Assembly (NCBI RefSeq): GCF_007744515.1
Contig: NZ_CP036268.1
Span: 1,250,529 to 1,314,528 of the forward strand
Source: Stratiformator vulcanicus
GTDB taxonomy: Bacteria; Planctomycetota; Planctomycetia; Planctomycetales; Planctomycetaceae
Direction of reading: 5' to 3'
DNA length: 64,000 nt
Under the pieces are notes generated by a model that did not search any database, was not told the DNA's origin, and saw only the letters and a program-made list of their open reading frames with translations. This document shows, piece by piece, positions 9,259-18,154 of the stretch. How positions within the stretch are numbered: the stretch's first letter is position 1; every line of letters starts with the position of its first letter. The translations under genes were made by a program, and so were the position numbers.

Positions 9259-10734
9259 GTGAAGGTCGCCCTGACATTAATTGCCATCGCCGCGGGATGG
9301 ACGTTCCCGCTTTCGGTGTTTGCGGCAGCCGAGTCCCGACCCAATTTTCTGTTGATCGTAGCCGACGACTTATGCTGGCGCGATCTCGGGGTCACCGGGA
9401 ACCCCGACGTGAAGACGCCTCACATCGATCGGCTGGCGACTGATGGAATGAGCCTGAGCGGTATGTTCACGCCGGCCCCCACTTGCTCTCCGTGTCGGCA
9501 CGCGCTCTATACCGGATTGTACCCGGTTCGTTCGGGGGCCTATCCGAATCACGCCAAAGTTGACCCGGCAACGAGAAGCCTCTTCGTTTACCTGCGTGAT
9601 TCGGGGTACCGTGTCGGCCTCCACAACAAGTCGCACGTCGCGCCCTTCGAGTCATTCCCCTTCGAACAGGTCGGTGAGCGGGAAGACGACTTCGCAGCGA
9701 TTCGAGAATTCATCCAGCGAGATGCCACGCAGCCTTGGCTCCTGGTCTTTGCGTCGAGTAGTCCGCATTCGCCTTGGTCGAAGGGCCCGCAGGGTCGCTA
9801 CGATCCTGAGAAACTAACAGTCCCATCCTATCTCCATGACAATCCGACGACGCGCGAGGCGCTCGCCCGCTATTACGCGGAGATCAACGCCCTCGATGAC
9901 CAAGTCGGACGGCTCGAATCACTGTTAAAGGACACGAAGACTCGCGACGAAACAGTGACCCTCTTCCTGTCTGAGCAGGGGAGCGCATTTCCTTTCGGCG
10001 GGAAATGGACGCTATCGGACAACGGCATCCGAGTCGCCGCGTTCCTTCGCTGGCCCGGTCGAGTCCAGCCGAAATCTCGTACGGACGCGCTTGTGCAATA
10101 TGTCGATGTCGCGCCGACGTTCCTGGAAATGGCGGGCATCGTTCCAGCGACGATCGACACCGGGTGCCCGGACGCGCTGGGAAATGTCGGATTCGACGGA
10201 CGCAGCTTCCTGGGTCTGGTGACTGGGGCGACCGACCGGCATCGCGAGTACGTTTTCGCCGAGCATACGGCGGTCGGAGTGGCCGGTTATAAAGAGCCAT
10301 ACCCTCAGCGCTGTGTCCGCGACGGGCGATTTAAATTGGTCCGCAACTTGATGCCCGAGAACGAGTTCTTTATTCGCGGTATTCATCAATCATCCGTCTA
10401 TCGATCATGGCTGCACGATGCCGAATCCGACGAAAAGTTAATTGCGAGAATAGACCGACTCAGCGTCCACCCGGCAGTTGAGTTGTTCGATCTGCAGAAC
10501 GATCCCTTCGAAACAAATAACATTGCGGAAGACCCTCGTTACGAGGAACACCGTCGCCGTCTCAGCGGGCGACTTGATGCCTGGATGAAACAGCAGGGCG
10601 ATGAAGGAATCGCCACAGAGTTGAATGCCAAGTCCCGGCAGGCGGGCCGCAAACAGTGGGCAAGGGATCGGCGGATGCATCGCGAAGCGAATCGTCACGC
10701 ATCTATAGGATTTAAGTACGAGGAAATCGAATGA
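9259..10734 (+). CDS. Secreted sulfatase, N-sulfoglucosamine sulfohydrolase-like
   Basis: A family S1 sulfatase that would hydrolyse sulfate esters or sulfamates of polysaccharides outside the cytoplasm. GTG at 9259 is preferred (GGAG seven bases upstream, then MKVALTLIAIAAGWTFPLSVFA as signal peptide); ATG at 9253 sits only one base after GGAG. Metal-binding VADDL begins near residue 31 after the PNFLLI strand. The formylglycine site is CSPCR with Cys76, followed by HALYTGLYP. The segment GLHNKSHVAPFESFPFE and the later LFLSEQGSAFPFGGKW resemble heparan N-sulfatase (SGSH) type enzymes, probably the S1_8 group. An FGE is needed for maturation, and the nearest FGE-like domain is the one fused to the kinase. 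The true substrate is unknown. Confidence 0.9.
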   Translation: MKVALTLIAIAAGWTFPLSVFAAAESRPNFLLIVADDLCWRDLGVTGNPDVKTPHIDRLATDGMSLSGMFTPAPTCSPCRHALYTGLYPVRSGAYPNHAKVDPATRSLFVYLRDSGYRVGLHNKSHVAPFESFPFEQVGEREDDFAAIREFIQRDATQPWLLVFASSSPHSPWSKGPQGRYDPEKLTVPSYLHDNPTTREALARYYAEINALDDQVGRLESLLKDTKTRDETVTLFLSEQGSAFPFGGKWTLSDNGIRVAAFLRWPGRVQPKSRTDALVQYVDVAPTFLEMAGIVPATIDTGCPDALGNVGFDGRSFLGLVTGATDRHREYVFAEHTAVGVAGYKEPYPQRCVRDGRFKLVRNLMPENEFFIRGIHQSSVYRSWLHDAESDEKLIARIDRLSVHPAVELFDLQNDPFETNNIAEDPRYEEHRRRLSGRLDAWMKQQGDEGIATELNAKSRQAGRKQWARDRRMHREANRHASIGFKYEEIE

Positions 10735-11104
10735 TACTGCGGGCTGTGCCAGTTCCCGATGATTGACTGGCGAATCCATCGGTCCCCCGTGGATCGCCGA
10801 TCATTTCTTAAGCATTCGGATGCTTCGACGTATGACTTCGATCTCTCGCGCGGCTCTTTCTTAATTGATGCCAGTATATCCGCCGTAACGGCAGTCGAGT
10901 CAGGTTTTAGGACGTGTTCAATGTCGAGCGATCACTCGCGGCCAAGAAGTGTCTCCCGAGTTATCCGGCTCCCGTGATCGATACCGAAGAAAGTTATAAT
11001 GTCATTGAAATCAAATTCCGGTCCGACTGAACGTTCCCGCAACCGGGCAATGCAATTGTGAGAATAAATACCGCATTCCGAACTTCTTTCAACGAAAGCA
11101 CGTG
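10735..11104. promoter_or_regulatory. Intergenic region with possible -10 element
   Basis: This 370 bp gap holds no convincing gene. A perfect TATAAT occurs at 10995-11000, about 105 bp before the oxidoreductase start, but the hexamer 17 bp upstream (ccgtga region) is a poor -35. Housekeeping promoter use is therefore only a guess. A short open frame 10759-10977 begins with residues resembling a Tat-type leader but lacks a ribosome-binding site. Confidence 0.25.
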
Positions 11105-12466
11105 ATGCACCGCCGAAATTTTCTAACATCGGTTATGGCCGGCGGCCTGTCGCTCGGAGCGTTCGGGAGCGTCAAAGCGCAGCCGATCGGCGCGAACGAC
11201 CGCGTGCGTGTCGGTTGGATCGGCTGCGGCGGACGCGGTCGGTTCGTCGCGGAGCGATTTCGCTCGACTCCCGGCGTCGAAATCGCCGCGGTTTGCGATG
11301 TCTACGAGCCGAACGCGGGCAAAGCACGAGACTGGCTCGATGGTCGGCCCGATGCCGTGAATGATTTTCGGCGGATTCTTGATCGGAGTGATATCGACGC
11401 CGTGCTCGTCGCAACGCCGGACCATTGGCACGCCATCCCCACGGTGCTGGCATGTCAGGCCGGCAAAGATGTTTATGTGGAGAAACCACTCGGTCATAAC
11501 GTCCAAGAGGGGCGGGCGATGGTCGATGCGGCGCGGCAGTATGAACGCGTCGTCCAGACGGGTACGCAGCAACGTTCGGCCGCTCACTTCGAACGCTGCC
11601 GGGAGATCGTACAGAGTGGAAGTCTCGGCGACGTGCGATTCGTCCGCATCTGGAACTACCGCAACAGCACGCCGGACGGCATCGGGAAGCCGCCGAACGG
11701 ATCCGCGCCGAAAGGTCTTGACTGGGACTTCTATCTCGGGCCAGCCCCCGAAACAGCCTTTAATCGAGCTCGGTTTCTCGGCAACTATCGTTATTTCTGG
11801 GACTACGCTGGCGGGATCCCGACCGACTGGGGAACACACCGATTTGACGTGATGCATCTCATCATGGGCGCGTCAGCGCCGCGATCGGTCGTGGCGTCGG
11901 GCGGACGATATCCCGACATTGTCGACGACTCAGCCGAGGTCCCCGACCTGTTGCAAGCGACGTTCGAGTACCCAAATTTCATCCTTAACTACGAGTCGAC
12001 CCGACTCAACGCGTTCGGCACGGGAGGACGGACGGCCGGTATGAAGTACTACCGTGCTAACGGTCCCGACGATCGGCCCAACGGCCTCGCATTTTATGGC
12101 ACCAAAGGGACGTTGCTGGTCGACCGACTCGGCTTTGAACTCATGCCTGAATTGAAAGCCGGTATGAAGGCGACGGCGGAGGAGCGCGGGTCGCTCGAGA
12201 AGTTTCGGATGAAACCAGAGGATGCGTTCACGCCCGATTCGACAGGGCTCCATGTGGAGAATTTCGTCGATTGCGTCCGCTCACGCAATCGGCCGATCGC
12301 CGATGTCGAATTCGGTCACCACGCCTCGAACACGGCTCATCTCGCCAATATCGCTTACCGTACCGGGCAAAAGTTAAATTGGGACGCCGACCGAGAAACA
12401 TTCGGTAATGCCGAGGCCGATCGATTCCTCTCGCGCGAAGCTCGAAAGCCGTGGGACCTGATTTAA
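11105..12466 (+). CDS. Secreted Gfo/Idh/MocA family oxidoreductase
   Basis: A 453-residue NAD(P)-dependent oxidoreductase. The N-terminus MHRRNFLTSVMAGGLSLGAFG resembles a twin-arginine leader (RR present), so export of the folded, cofactor-loaded protein is likely. A Rossmann fold starts at VRVGWIGCGGRG, with AAVCD, VATPDHWH and VYVEKPLGHNV (the EKP Lys is the usual active-site residue). The C-terminal GFO_IDH_MocA beta domain follows, including ETAF and DWGTHRFD. Such proteins act on sugars or inositols. It lies downstream of a sulfatase, consistent with a polysaccharide-use role, but the exact substrate is unknown. ATG at 11105 is preferred to the GTG just before it. Confidence 0.92.
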   Translation: MHRRNFLTSVMAGGLSLGAFGSVKAQPIGANDRVRVGWIGCGGRGRFVAERFRSTPGVEIAAVCDVYEPNAGKARDWLDGRPDAVNDFRRILDRSDIDAVLVATPDHWHAIPTVLACQAGKDVYVEKPLGHNVQEGRAMVDAARQYERVVQTGTQQRSAAHFERCREIVQSGSLGDVRFVRIWNYRNSTPDGIGKPPNGSAPKGLDWDFYLGPAPETAFNRARFLGNYRYFWDYAGGIPTDWGTHRFDVMHLIMGASAPRSVVASGGRYPDIVDDSAEVPDLLQATFEYPNFILNYESTRLNAFGTGGRTAGMKYYRANGPDDRPNGLAFYGTKGTLLVDRLGFELMPELKAGMKATAEERGSLEKFRMKPEDAFTPDSTGLHVENFVDCVRSRNRPIADVEFGHHASNTAHLANIAYRTGQKLNWDADRETFGNAEADRFLSREARKPWDLI

Positions 12467-12515
12467 AACCGATTTCTCAGATTACTTTCTTCGTCAGGAC
12501 CACCTGATCCGAAGC

Positions 12516-12544
12516 TCCGGACTATCACCGGAAAGGCGTTTTTT
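12516..12544 (+). terminator. Probable terminator after oxidoreductase
   Basis: A five-base-pair stem TCCGG/CCGGA with loop ACTATCA (12516-12532) is followed after aaggcg by six T residues ending at 12544. The stem is short, so this is a moderate call. It sits between convergent genes. Confidence 0.45.
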
Positions 12545-12590
12545 AGGAGGTATCTGTTTAAAGAGTGACAGCGATCTGAGGCAGCCATGC

Positions 12591-14099
12591 TTACGAGAGG
12601 ATCGTTCGCAATATCTGCCCGTGGACGTTTGTGAGACGACGGTCCAATCCGTTGTTGTACCACGTCAGCTTGGTGTGCTCGAAGCCGAGTAGGTGAAGCG
12701 CCGTTGCATAAAAATCCCAGACGGTGGCGGGGTCTTGCTCGGCTCGTCGGCCGAACGCATCGGTGGCACCATGACTGGTTCCACCCCTCACTCCCGCACC
12801 CATCATCCAACAGGTGAAGCCGTCCGGGTTATGGTCGCGGCCCTTGGTGCCTTCCTGACGTGTCGGCATCCGACCGAACTCCGTCGTCCAGAGGACCAGC
12901 GTGTCTTCCAAAAGACCAGAGCGTTTCAGGTCCGTCAGCAGCGCTGCTGTCGGCTGATCGAAGATCGGGCAGTGACGGTCATAGTCGGGCTTGAGCGTCG
13001 CATGCGCGTCCCAGTTGAGCAGTCCATCGACGCCGGAGGCCCGCGACGCGCAGTAGAGATTTACGTATCGAACGTCGCGTTCCAGTAGCCGCCGGGCAAG
13101 CAGGCAATTCTTCGCATAGGCTGCCTTGAGCTGATTGGGATCGTCGATCCCATAGAGGCGCTGAGTCTCCGCCGACTCACTTGCGAAGTCAGCGACCTCG
13201 GGAGCCGAAAGCTGCATTCGCGCCGCCAACTGATACGCAGAGATGCGCGCGTCGAGTTCGGTTTCACCGGGCCGAAGGTCGGCGTGCCGTCTGTTGAGCC
13301 GGTTTAAAAAATTGCGGGTCGCCAGGTCTTCCTTCTCCGAGATCGATTTCGGCCGCGCGAGGTTTCGGATCGGTTGCTTCGCACTGAGCATGATCGCCTG
13401 ATGCTGGGCGGGTAGAAAGCCGTTGCTCCAATTCGCCTTTCCGTTCGGCGGTTCTCCGCGGATGTCGGGGATCGCCACGTAGGCGGGCAGGTTCTCGTTC
13501 TCGCTTCCGAGCGCGTAGCTGACCCACGAACCGGCGCTGGGGTAACCTTCCATGGCATAGCCCGTATTCATAAACACGCAGCCGGGACCATGCGTGTTCG
13601 ATTCTGATGTCATTGAATGAACGAAGGCGATGTCGTCAACGTGCTTCGCCATATGCGGCAGGTTTGACGAAATCATTTTTCCACTCTCTCCGGCAGGCTG
13701 AAACGGCCACGGACTCTTCATCAGCGGACCGTTCTTTCCCTGAAAGGAAACCAGCGGCTCTCCGGGAAGCGGTTCACCGTCGCGTTTCTCGAGCTCGGGC
13801 TTGTGCTCCCACAAGTCCATGTGCGACGCGCCGCCCGGGCAGAATATCTGCAGCACCCGTTTGGCCTTCGCCGGGAAGTGCGTCATTCCCTTGCCCGGCT
13901 GCCAATTTTCGATTCCGACAGGTTCGCGTGACGTGTTGTCACTGCCGTGGGTATCACCTGCGAGCAGATGCGCCAATCCGATACCGGCCAGCCCGGTAAA
14001 AGCGTTACCGAGCAGGCCCCGGCGTGACAGCACATTGTCAAGCGGCACATTGTCAAGCGGCACATTGTCAAGCGGCACATTGTCGAGCGGCATATTCAT
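12591..14099 (-). CDS. DUF1501 protein (sulfatase-fold, secreted)
   Basis: A 502-residue member of the DUF1501 family, which has an alkaline-phosphatase/sulfatase-like fold and is nearly always paired with PSD1-type cytochromes in planctomycetes. Typical blocks are visible: LSRRGLLGNAFTGLAG (Tat-like leader), ICPGGASHMDLWEHKPEL written here as FCPGGASHMDLW, GKNGPLM, LPHMAKHVDDIAFVHSM, HGPGCVFMNTG, GSWVSYALGSEN, LWTTEFGRMP and GRDHNPDGFTCWMMGAGV. The leader is preceded by four copies of PLDNV encoded by a 15-bp tandem repeat, an odd feature that may be a start-site expansion. It begins 37 bp after the stop of the PSD1 gene, so the two form an operon. The function is not established. Confidence 0.93.
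   Translation of the reverse strand: MNMPLDNVPLDNVPLDNVPLDNVLSRRGLLGNAFTGLAGIGLAHLLAGDTHGSDNTSREPVGIENWQPGKGMTHFPAKAKRVLQIFCPGGASHMDLWEHKPELEKRDGEPLPGEPLVSFQGKNGPLMKSPWPFQPAGESGKMISSNLPHMAKHVDDIAFVHSMTSESNTHGPGCVFMNTGYAMEGYPSAGSWVSYALGSENENLPAYVAIPDIRGEPPNGKANWSNGFLPAQHQAIMLSAKQPIRNLARPKSISEKEDLATRNFLNRLNRRHADLRPGETELDARISAYQLAARMQLSAPEVADFASESAETQRLYGIDDPNQLKAAYAKNCLLARRLLERDVRYVNLYCASRASGVDGLLNWDAHATLKPDYDRHCPIFDQPTAALLTDLKRSGLLEDTLVLWTTEFGRMPTRQEGTKGRDHNPDGFTCWMMGAGVRGGTSHGATDAFGRRAEQDPATVWDFYATALHLLGFEHTKLTWYNNGLDRRLTNVHGQILRTILS
14031..14090 (-). repeat. Four 15-bp tandem repeats at DUF1501 N-terminus
   Basis: Four contiguous copies of CACATTGTCAAGCGG (plus-strand sense; the last copy has one A-to-G change) occupy 14031-14090. 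Each encodes PLDNV on the minus strand immediately after the start codon. The unit length is a multiple of three, so copy-number change would keep frame. Confidence 0.97.
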
Positions 14100-14136
14100 T
14101 TGAAAGGACTCTTAATTTTAAGACACGCACCGACAA

Positions 14137-16992
14137 TTAATCGATGTGGATCATCTCTGTGGAGTTCAGTAAGGCGCGGCAGAAGGCCGATAGGCCATGC
14201 TTTTCAATCAGCGTCACCGCTGCGGTCGCTTCCTGTTCCACCGGCTTGCGGCCGTAACAGAGGTGGAAAGCTCGCCGCACGTGAGCTTCTGCGTCGCCTC
14301 CCGCGATTTCGGACCGCAGCCGGGCCGCCATGAATTTGCTCATGTCGAGCGTGAAGCCATGGTTCAGCATTGTCAGAGCCTGCAGTGGAGTGGTCGTCGC
14401 GGCTCGTCGGGGCGCGGCGAACGCATTTTCCGGGCAGTCGAATTCACTCAGCAGATCGACCGTCGCCGCGCGGGCGTTCTTATGGTAGACGGCTCGGCGA
14501 TAAGTCTCCGGCCCGTGCTCATCCAACGGGTAGTATGTAGCGACGTTGTCGTGCGTGTAGCGGTAGAGCCGAAAGCCGGGGCCGCCCATGGTCGTATCGA
14601 GTTTGCCGGCGACCTGTAGCATCGTGTCACGAAGTTCCTCGGCCGACAGCCGGCGCGGCGGGAACCGCCAGAGCAGCCGACTACTGGAATCGACGTTCGC
14701 CGCGTCTTCCCGCCATGTCGATGCCTGACGGTACGTTTGGCTGAGCATGATTTGCCGGTGCAGCGGCTTTAAACGCCAGCCGTGCCGATGCACTTCGGCG
14801 GCGAGCCAATCGAGCAGTTCGGGGTGTGAAGGCCGATCGCCCATGTATCCGAAGTCGCTCGGCGTGGCGACGATGCCCGTTCCGAAGTGATAGTGCCACA
14901 GCCGGTTCGCCAGCACCCGCGGCGTCAGCGGGTTTTTCGCATCGACAATCCATTCGGCAAGCGCGAGCCGACGTTCTCCCTCACCCGCATCCCCGTTGAG
15001 GGAGAAGCCATCTGTCACTTCTGACAGAACTGAAAGGCTTGCCGGTCGGACAGGCGGCCCCTTTCGCTCGGGGTTTCCGCCGAGGAACACGTGAAACTGC
15101 GGATTCTCAGGTAACTTGAATTTCCCCGCGTACCACAGCGGTGGTTCTTCAACGTCATCGAGGGCCCGCCGCGTATCGACAAGCCGCTTACGAATCTTCT
15201 CGAGCTTGGAGCGTTCTTCGGGTGTGATTTCGGCTTCGAACAGCCGCTTCGCACGGAACTCGTTATTGAATGGCGTGCGACCTGACGTGTCGGCAACCGT
15301 CTGCCAGCGTCGGCCGTCGACTGAGACTTCGAGCTGATACTCCGCGGGGAAGGAAGCTTTTCTGTAATCCTTTTGGAGAAGTCCGAGCCGGTCGCTTGAA
15401 AAGAAGACACGCTCAATCGCCGTGACTTCGGCCAGTTCGAGCAGGACTTGCGTTCCGATGATTTTCGCGCGCGTATTAATGTCGCCATCAAACGCACGAT
15501 GAATGCCATATCCTTCGTCGAAGTCTTCAGCCTTCGGAGTTGACGCGGAGGCCGTCGCTCCATTGGCGGACAACGCGACATTCAAACCCCCATCACGGAC
15601 GGGATAGACTTCGAACTCGTCCAAAAAGAAACTCTTTCCCGACCGGCGACTGGTCAGACCACTAACCGTCAGCCGAACGAATTTCGCATCGATCGCGTCG
15701 AACCGTTCTTCGGTGCCGGCCGGGTCGACGGTCGGACGTGTCCAAGCCTGCGAGTGAAGTTCCGCGTTCGCCTCCGCTCGTTGTTCGACTACCGTTCGAA
15801 GTTCCCTCTCGCTGGCTTCCAAAGCCTTTCGACGTTCCGCGAGCGGCTCACTGATTCGGCGGTACGCTTCCCACTGTTCGCTGGTCGCGATGGGGCGTTC
15901 TCCGTGATGCACGCCGCCGAAGGCGCTCACCATGCGGTAGTAGTCTTTCTGTTCGATCGGATCGAACTTGTGGTCGTGACAGCGGGCGCAGCCGACCGTC
16001 AGGCCGAGAAAGGCCTCGCTGGTCGCCCGCACGATGTCATCGATCTCGTTGGCCCGGATGACCGCCTGCGCCTTCACATCCTGATTTCCGACGTCATCAT
16101 GCGGCCCGCACACGAGAAAGGCCGTCCCGATTTCAACCTCCGGGTCGTTCTTCCCGACCATATCCCCCGCCAACTGTTCGATCACGAAACGGTCGAACGG
16201 CTTGTCCTCGTTGAACGAGCGGATCACGTAATCGCGGTACGGCCACAGCGTGTCGATGATCCGATTCCGCTCATAGCCGCCGCTCTCACCGAAGCGGGCG
16301 ACGTCGAGCCAGTGCCGTCCCCAGCGTTCTCCATAACGCGGCGAATCGAGCAGGCGGTCGACCAACGCGCGATAGGCTCCCGCCGAATCGACATTGACGA
16401 ATGCTTCGACCTCCTCGGGCGTCGGCGGCAAGCCGGTCAGGTCATACGTCGCCCGGCGGATCAACGTGCGGCGGTCAGCCGGCGGATTCGGCTCCAGTCC
16501 CTGCTTCGCAAGTTTCGCGAAGACGAATCGGTCGATCACGTTCTCAGTCCACGCAGCCGATATGCCATCGGTAACGGGCGGTTCTCGCTTCGAGACCGGC
16601 TTTAGCGACCAGAAGTTCTTGTCAGCCGCCGATTTTTCTTGGACGACCGCGTTCTTCGGCCAGACGGCTCCCGCCGCGATCCATCGCGTGAGCGTCGCCA
16701 CCTGTTCTTTGCTCAGGCGCTCGCCCTCTTTGGGCATCCGCGGCGGATCGGCTGCGGTCGGACGGACCATGTCGAGCAGGTAGCTGTGTTGAGGCTCGTC
16801 GGCGATGACATAGCCGAACTGCTCGATATCGTCTGCCGACGACAGCGAAAGCTCCCCCTGCTGATTGGTTTCGTTGTGGCACCGTACGCAATGTGCTTCG
16901 AAAATCGGAGCGACTTCCCGCTCGAAGTCGACGCCAGATTCAGCGACACGAATCGCGCCTAACAGAGTCAGGAACCCGACAAAAATTCGCAT
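14137..16992 (-). CDS. PSD1-type planctomycete cytochrome c protein (DUF1549/DUF1553) with discoidin-like insert
   Basis: A 951-residue exported protein; ATG at 16992 gives the signal peptide MRIFVGFLTLLGAIRVAESG, while the open frame upstream looks non-coding. Domains in order: PSCyt1 with heme motif CVRCH at residues 35-39; DUF1549 (PSCyt2, about 150-330, VIDRFVFAKL, GLPPTPEEVEAF, YGERWGRHWLDVARF, CARCHDHKFDPI); a charged helix; an F5/8-type (discoidin-like) beta sandwich at about 455-600 (FVRLTVSGL, SANGATASAS, RAFDGD, YQLEVSVDG); and DUF1553 (PSD1, about 700-930, LANRLWHYHFG, SDFGYMGDRPSHPELLDWLA, ALTMLNHGF). It is the first gene of an operon with DUF1501. The family is typically extracytoplasmic; electron transfer linked to polymer breakdown is a hypothesis. 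Confidence 0.94.
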   Translation of the reverse strand: MRIFVGFLTLLGAIRVAESGVDFEREVAPIFEAHCVRCHNETNQQGELSLSSADDIEQFGYVIADEPQHSYLLDMVRPTAADPPRMPKEGERLSKEQVATLTRWIAAGAVWPKNAVVQEKSAADKNFWSLKPVSKREPPVTDGISAAWTENVIDRFVFAKLAKQGLEPNPPADRRTLIRRATYDLTGLPPTPEEVEAFVNVDSAGAYRALVDRLLDSPRYGERWGRHWLDVARFGESGGYERNRIIDTLWPYRDYVIRSFNEDKPFDRFVIEQLAGDMVGKNDPEVEIGTAFLVCGPHDDVGNQDVKAQAVIRANEIDDIVRATSEAFLGLTVGCARCHDHKFDPIEQKDYYRMVSAFGGVHHGERPIATSEQWEAYRRISEPLAERRKALEASERELRTVVEQRAEANAELHSQAWTRPTVDPAGTEERFDAIDAKFVRLTVSGLTSRRSGKSFFLDEFEVYPVRDGGLNVALSANGATASASTPKAEDFDEGYGIHRAFDGDINTRAKIIGTQVLLELAEVTAIERVFFSSDRLGLLQKDYRKASFPAEYQLEVSVDGRRWQTVADTSGRTPFNNEFRAKRLFEAEITPEERSKLEKIRKRLVDTRRALDDVEEPPLWYAGKFKLPENPQFHVFLGGNPERKGPPVRPASLSVLSEVTDGFSLNGDAGEGERRLALAEWIVDAKNPLTPRVLANRLWHYHFGTGIVATPSDFGYMGDRPSHPELLDWLAAEVHRHGWRLKPLHRQIMLSQTYRQASTWREDAANVDSSSRLLWRFPPRRLSAEELRDTMLQVAGKLDTTMGGPGFRLYRYTHDNVATYYPLDEHGPETYRRAVYHKNARAATVDLLSEFDCPENAFAAPRRAATTTPLQALTMLNHGFTLDMSKFMAARLRSEIAGGDAEAHVRRAFHLCYGRKPVEQEATAAVTLIEKHGLSAFCRALLNSTEMIHID

Positions 16993-17456
16993 GGCGGCAG
17001 TCCACTTTTCGATTTGACGATTTGAGGGACAGTCACGCTTCCAGTGCGACCGACATGACCATTCGCGTACCTTCAATAAGATGATTCGATGCGAGCAGTC
17101 GATTATAGAAAGCCAAACAGCGGTTGTCAGTTTGCTACGGTCATTGTCGTAGTCAGTTGGCCTTCAATCATCAGCGATTTACATGGCTCCGAAGTGCCGA
17201 CAAGCGATTCGAAGATAATACTTGATGACCTAATCGGAAAGGCATTGATGAAAGTTGGGGGGTCTTCAAGCGAAGTCGCTGCCGGTGCCGAGGACTTTTG
17301 GGTAGGGGGCCGGCCGTTTTTTCTTCGTTGCGAATGACGTCGCAACAGGTGGTGGTAAGTGGTGACTCAACACACAAGCCCGAGACGCGAGCCGTCGGGA
17401 AAATCGCTGGTTGATCGACCATCGGCTTGCGCCTCTGGCTCGTATTGAAATCGCTT
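16993..17456. other. Intergenic region
   Basis: No gene is supported between the PSD1 start and the response-regulator stop, both on the minus strand. A weak hairpin CCCGA/TCGGG at 17379-17399 could belong to a terminator for the two-component operon, but no T-run follows it. Open frames around 17089-17515 have no motif or ribosome-binding site. Confidence 0.45.
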
Positions 17457-18095
17457 CTAGTCGAGATGAACAATTCCCCTCTGGATCGCCGCGAGTGCTG
17501 CCTGGGTGCGATCATCGACTTTCAGTTTTTGCAGGATCTGAGTGACGTGCAGCTTGACCGTGACCTCGGCAATACCAAGTTTGCCGGCGATCTGGCCGTT
17601 ACTGGCGCCTTTTGCGATCAGATGAAGTACTTCGCTCTGCCGGCGACTCAGCGACGGACGTTGACGCCGTTCTTCGAGCATCTTGCCGACGGAATCGGTC
17701 AGGTACTCTCCCCCGGTCGAAACAGTTCGTATGGCCTTGAGCAGTTCAGATCGATCCGCTGTTTTAATCAAGAAACCCTTCGCGCCGGCTTCGACGGCGC
17801 GGAAGATATCTTCTTCACCATCAAAAACCGTAAAGACGAGAATTTTCGCGGAGCGGTCAAATTTGACGATCTCTTCAATGACGTCGATGCCGGTCCCGTC
17901 CGGCAACTGATAATCAAGGACAACGACCTGCGGCTTGCAGTCCTTATAAAGAAAGATCGCGTCGGCGGCTGTGCCCGCCTCCGCCGCGATATGAATGTCT
18001 TCTTCCATCTCGAGCGAGCTTGCCAGCCCCATCCGCACCACAAAGTGATCGTCGACCAGCATGAGACGAATTTTGTCATCGACGTTCGTTACCAT
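17457..18095 (-). CDS. NarL/FixJ-family response regulator
   Basis: A 212-residue DNA-binding response regulator starting at ATG 18095, with AAGAG seven bases before it; the 14 extra codons upstream are rejected. The receiver domain (about 7-125) has the acidic pair in LMLVDDH and the phospho-acceptor Asp61 in VVVLDYQLPDG, plus Lys in GFLIKTADR. The LuxR-type helix-turn-helix (about 145-205) reads LSRRQSEVLHLIAKGASNGQIAGKLGIAEVTVKLH with interruptions none; this is the GerE pattern. It lies 59 bp downstream of a HisKA_3 histidine kinase on the same strand, its evident partner. The target genes are unknown, although tandem DUF1559 genes lie next to the pair. Confidence 0.95.
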   Translation of the reverse strand: MVTNVDDKIRLMLVDDHFVVRMGLASSLEMEEDIHIAAEAGTAADAIFLYKDCKPQVVVLDYQLPDGTGIDVIEEIVKFDRSAKILVFTVFDGEEDIFRAVEAGAKGFLIKTADRSELLKAIRTVSTGGEYLTDSVGKMLEERRQRPSLSRRQSEVLHLIAKGASNGQIAGKLGIAEVTVKLHVTQILQKLKVDDRTQAALAAIQRGIVHLD

Positions 18096-18154
18096 TACTA
18101 CACTCTTAAGAGTCTGAGCCTGACTGTCGGGCCGCATTTCGATCCTGGCCTCAG

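Noticed and set aside
10759-10977. Short frame beginning like a Tat leader (DRRSFLKHS)
   Set aside because: No ribosome-binding site, and the rest of the frame has no hydrophobic leader or known domain.
15754-16605. Plus-strand open frame of 283 residues
   Set aside because: It is antisense to the PSD1 gene, whose DUF1549 motifs are certain.
17379-17399. CCCGA/TCGGG hairpin as terminator of the two-component operon
   Set aside because: The stem is short and no T-run follows on the minus strand.
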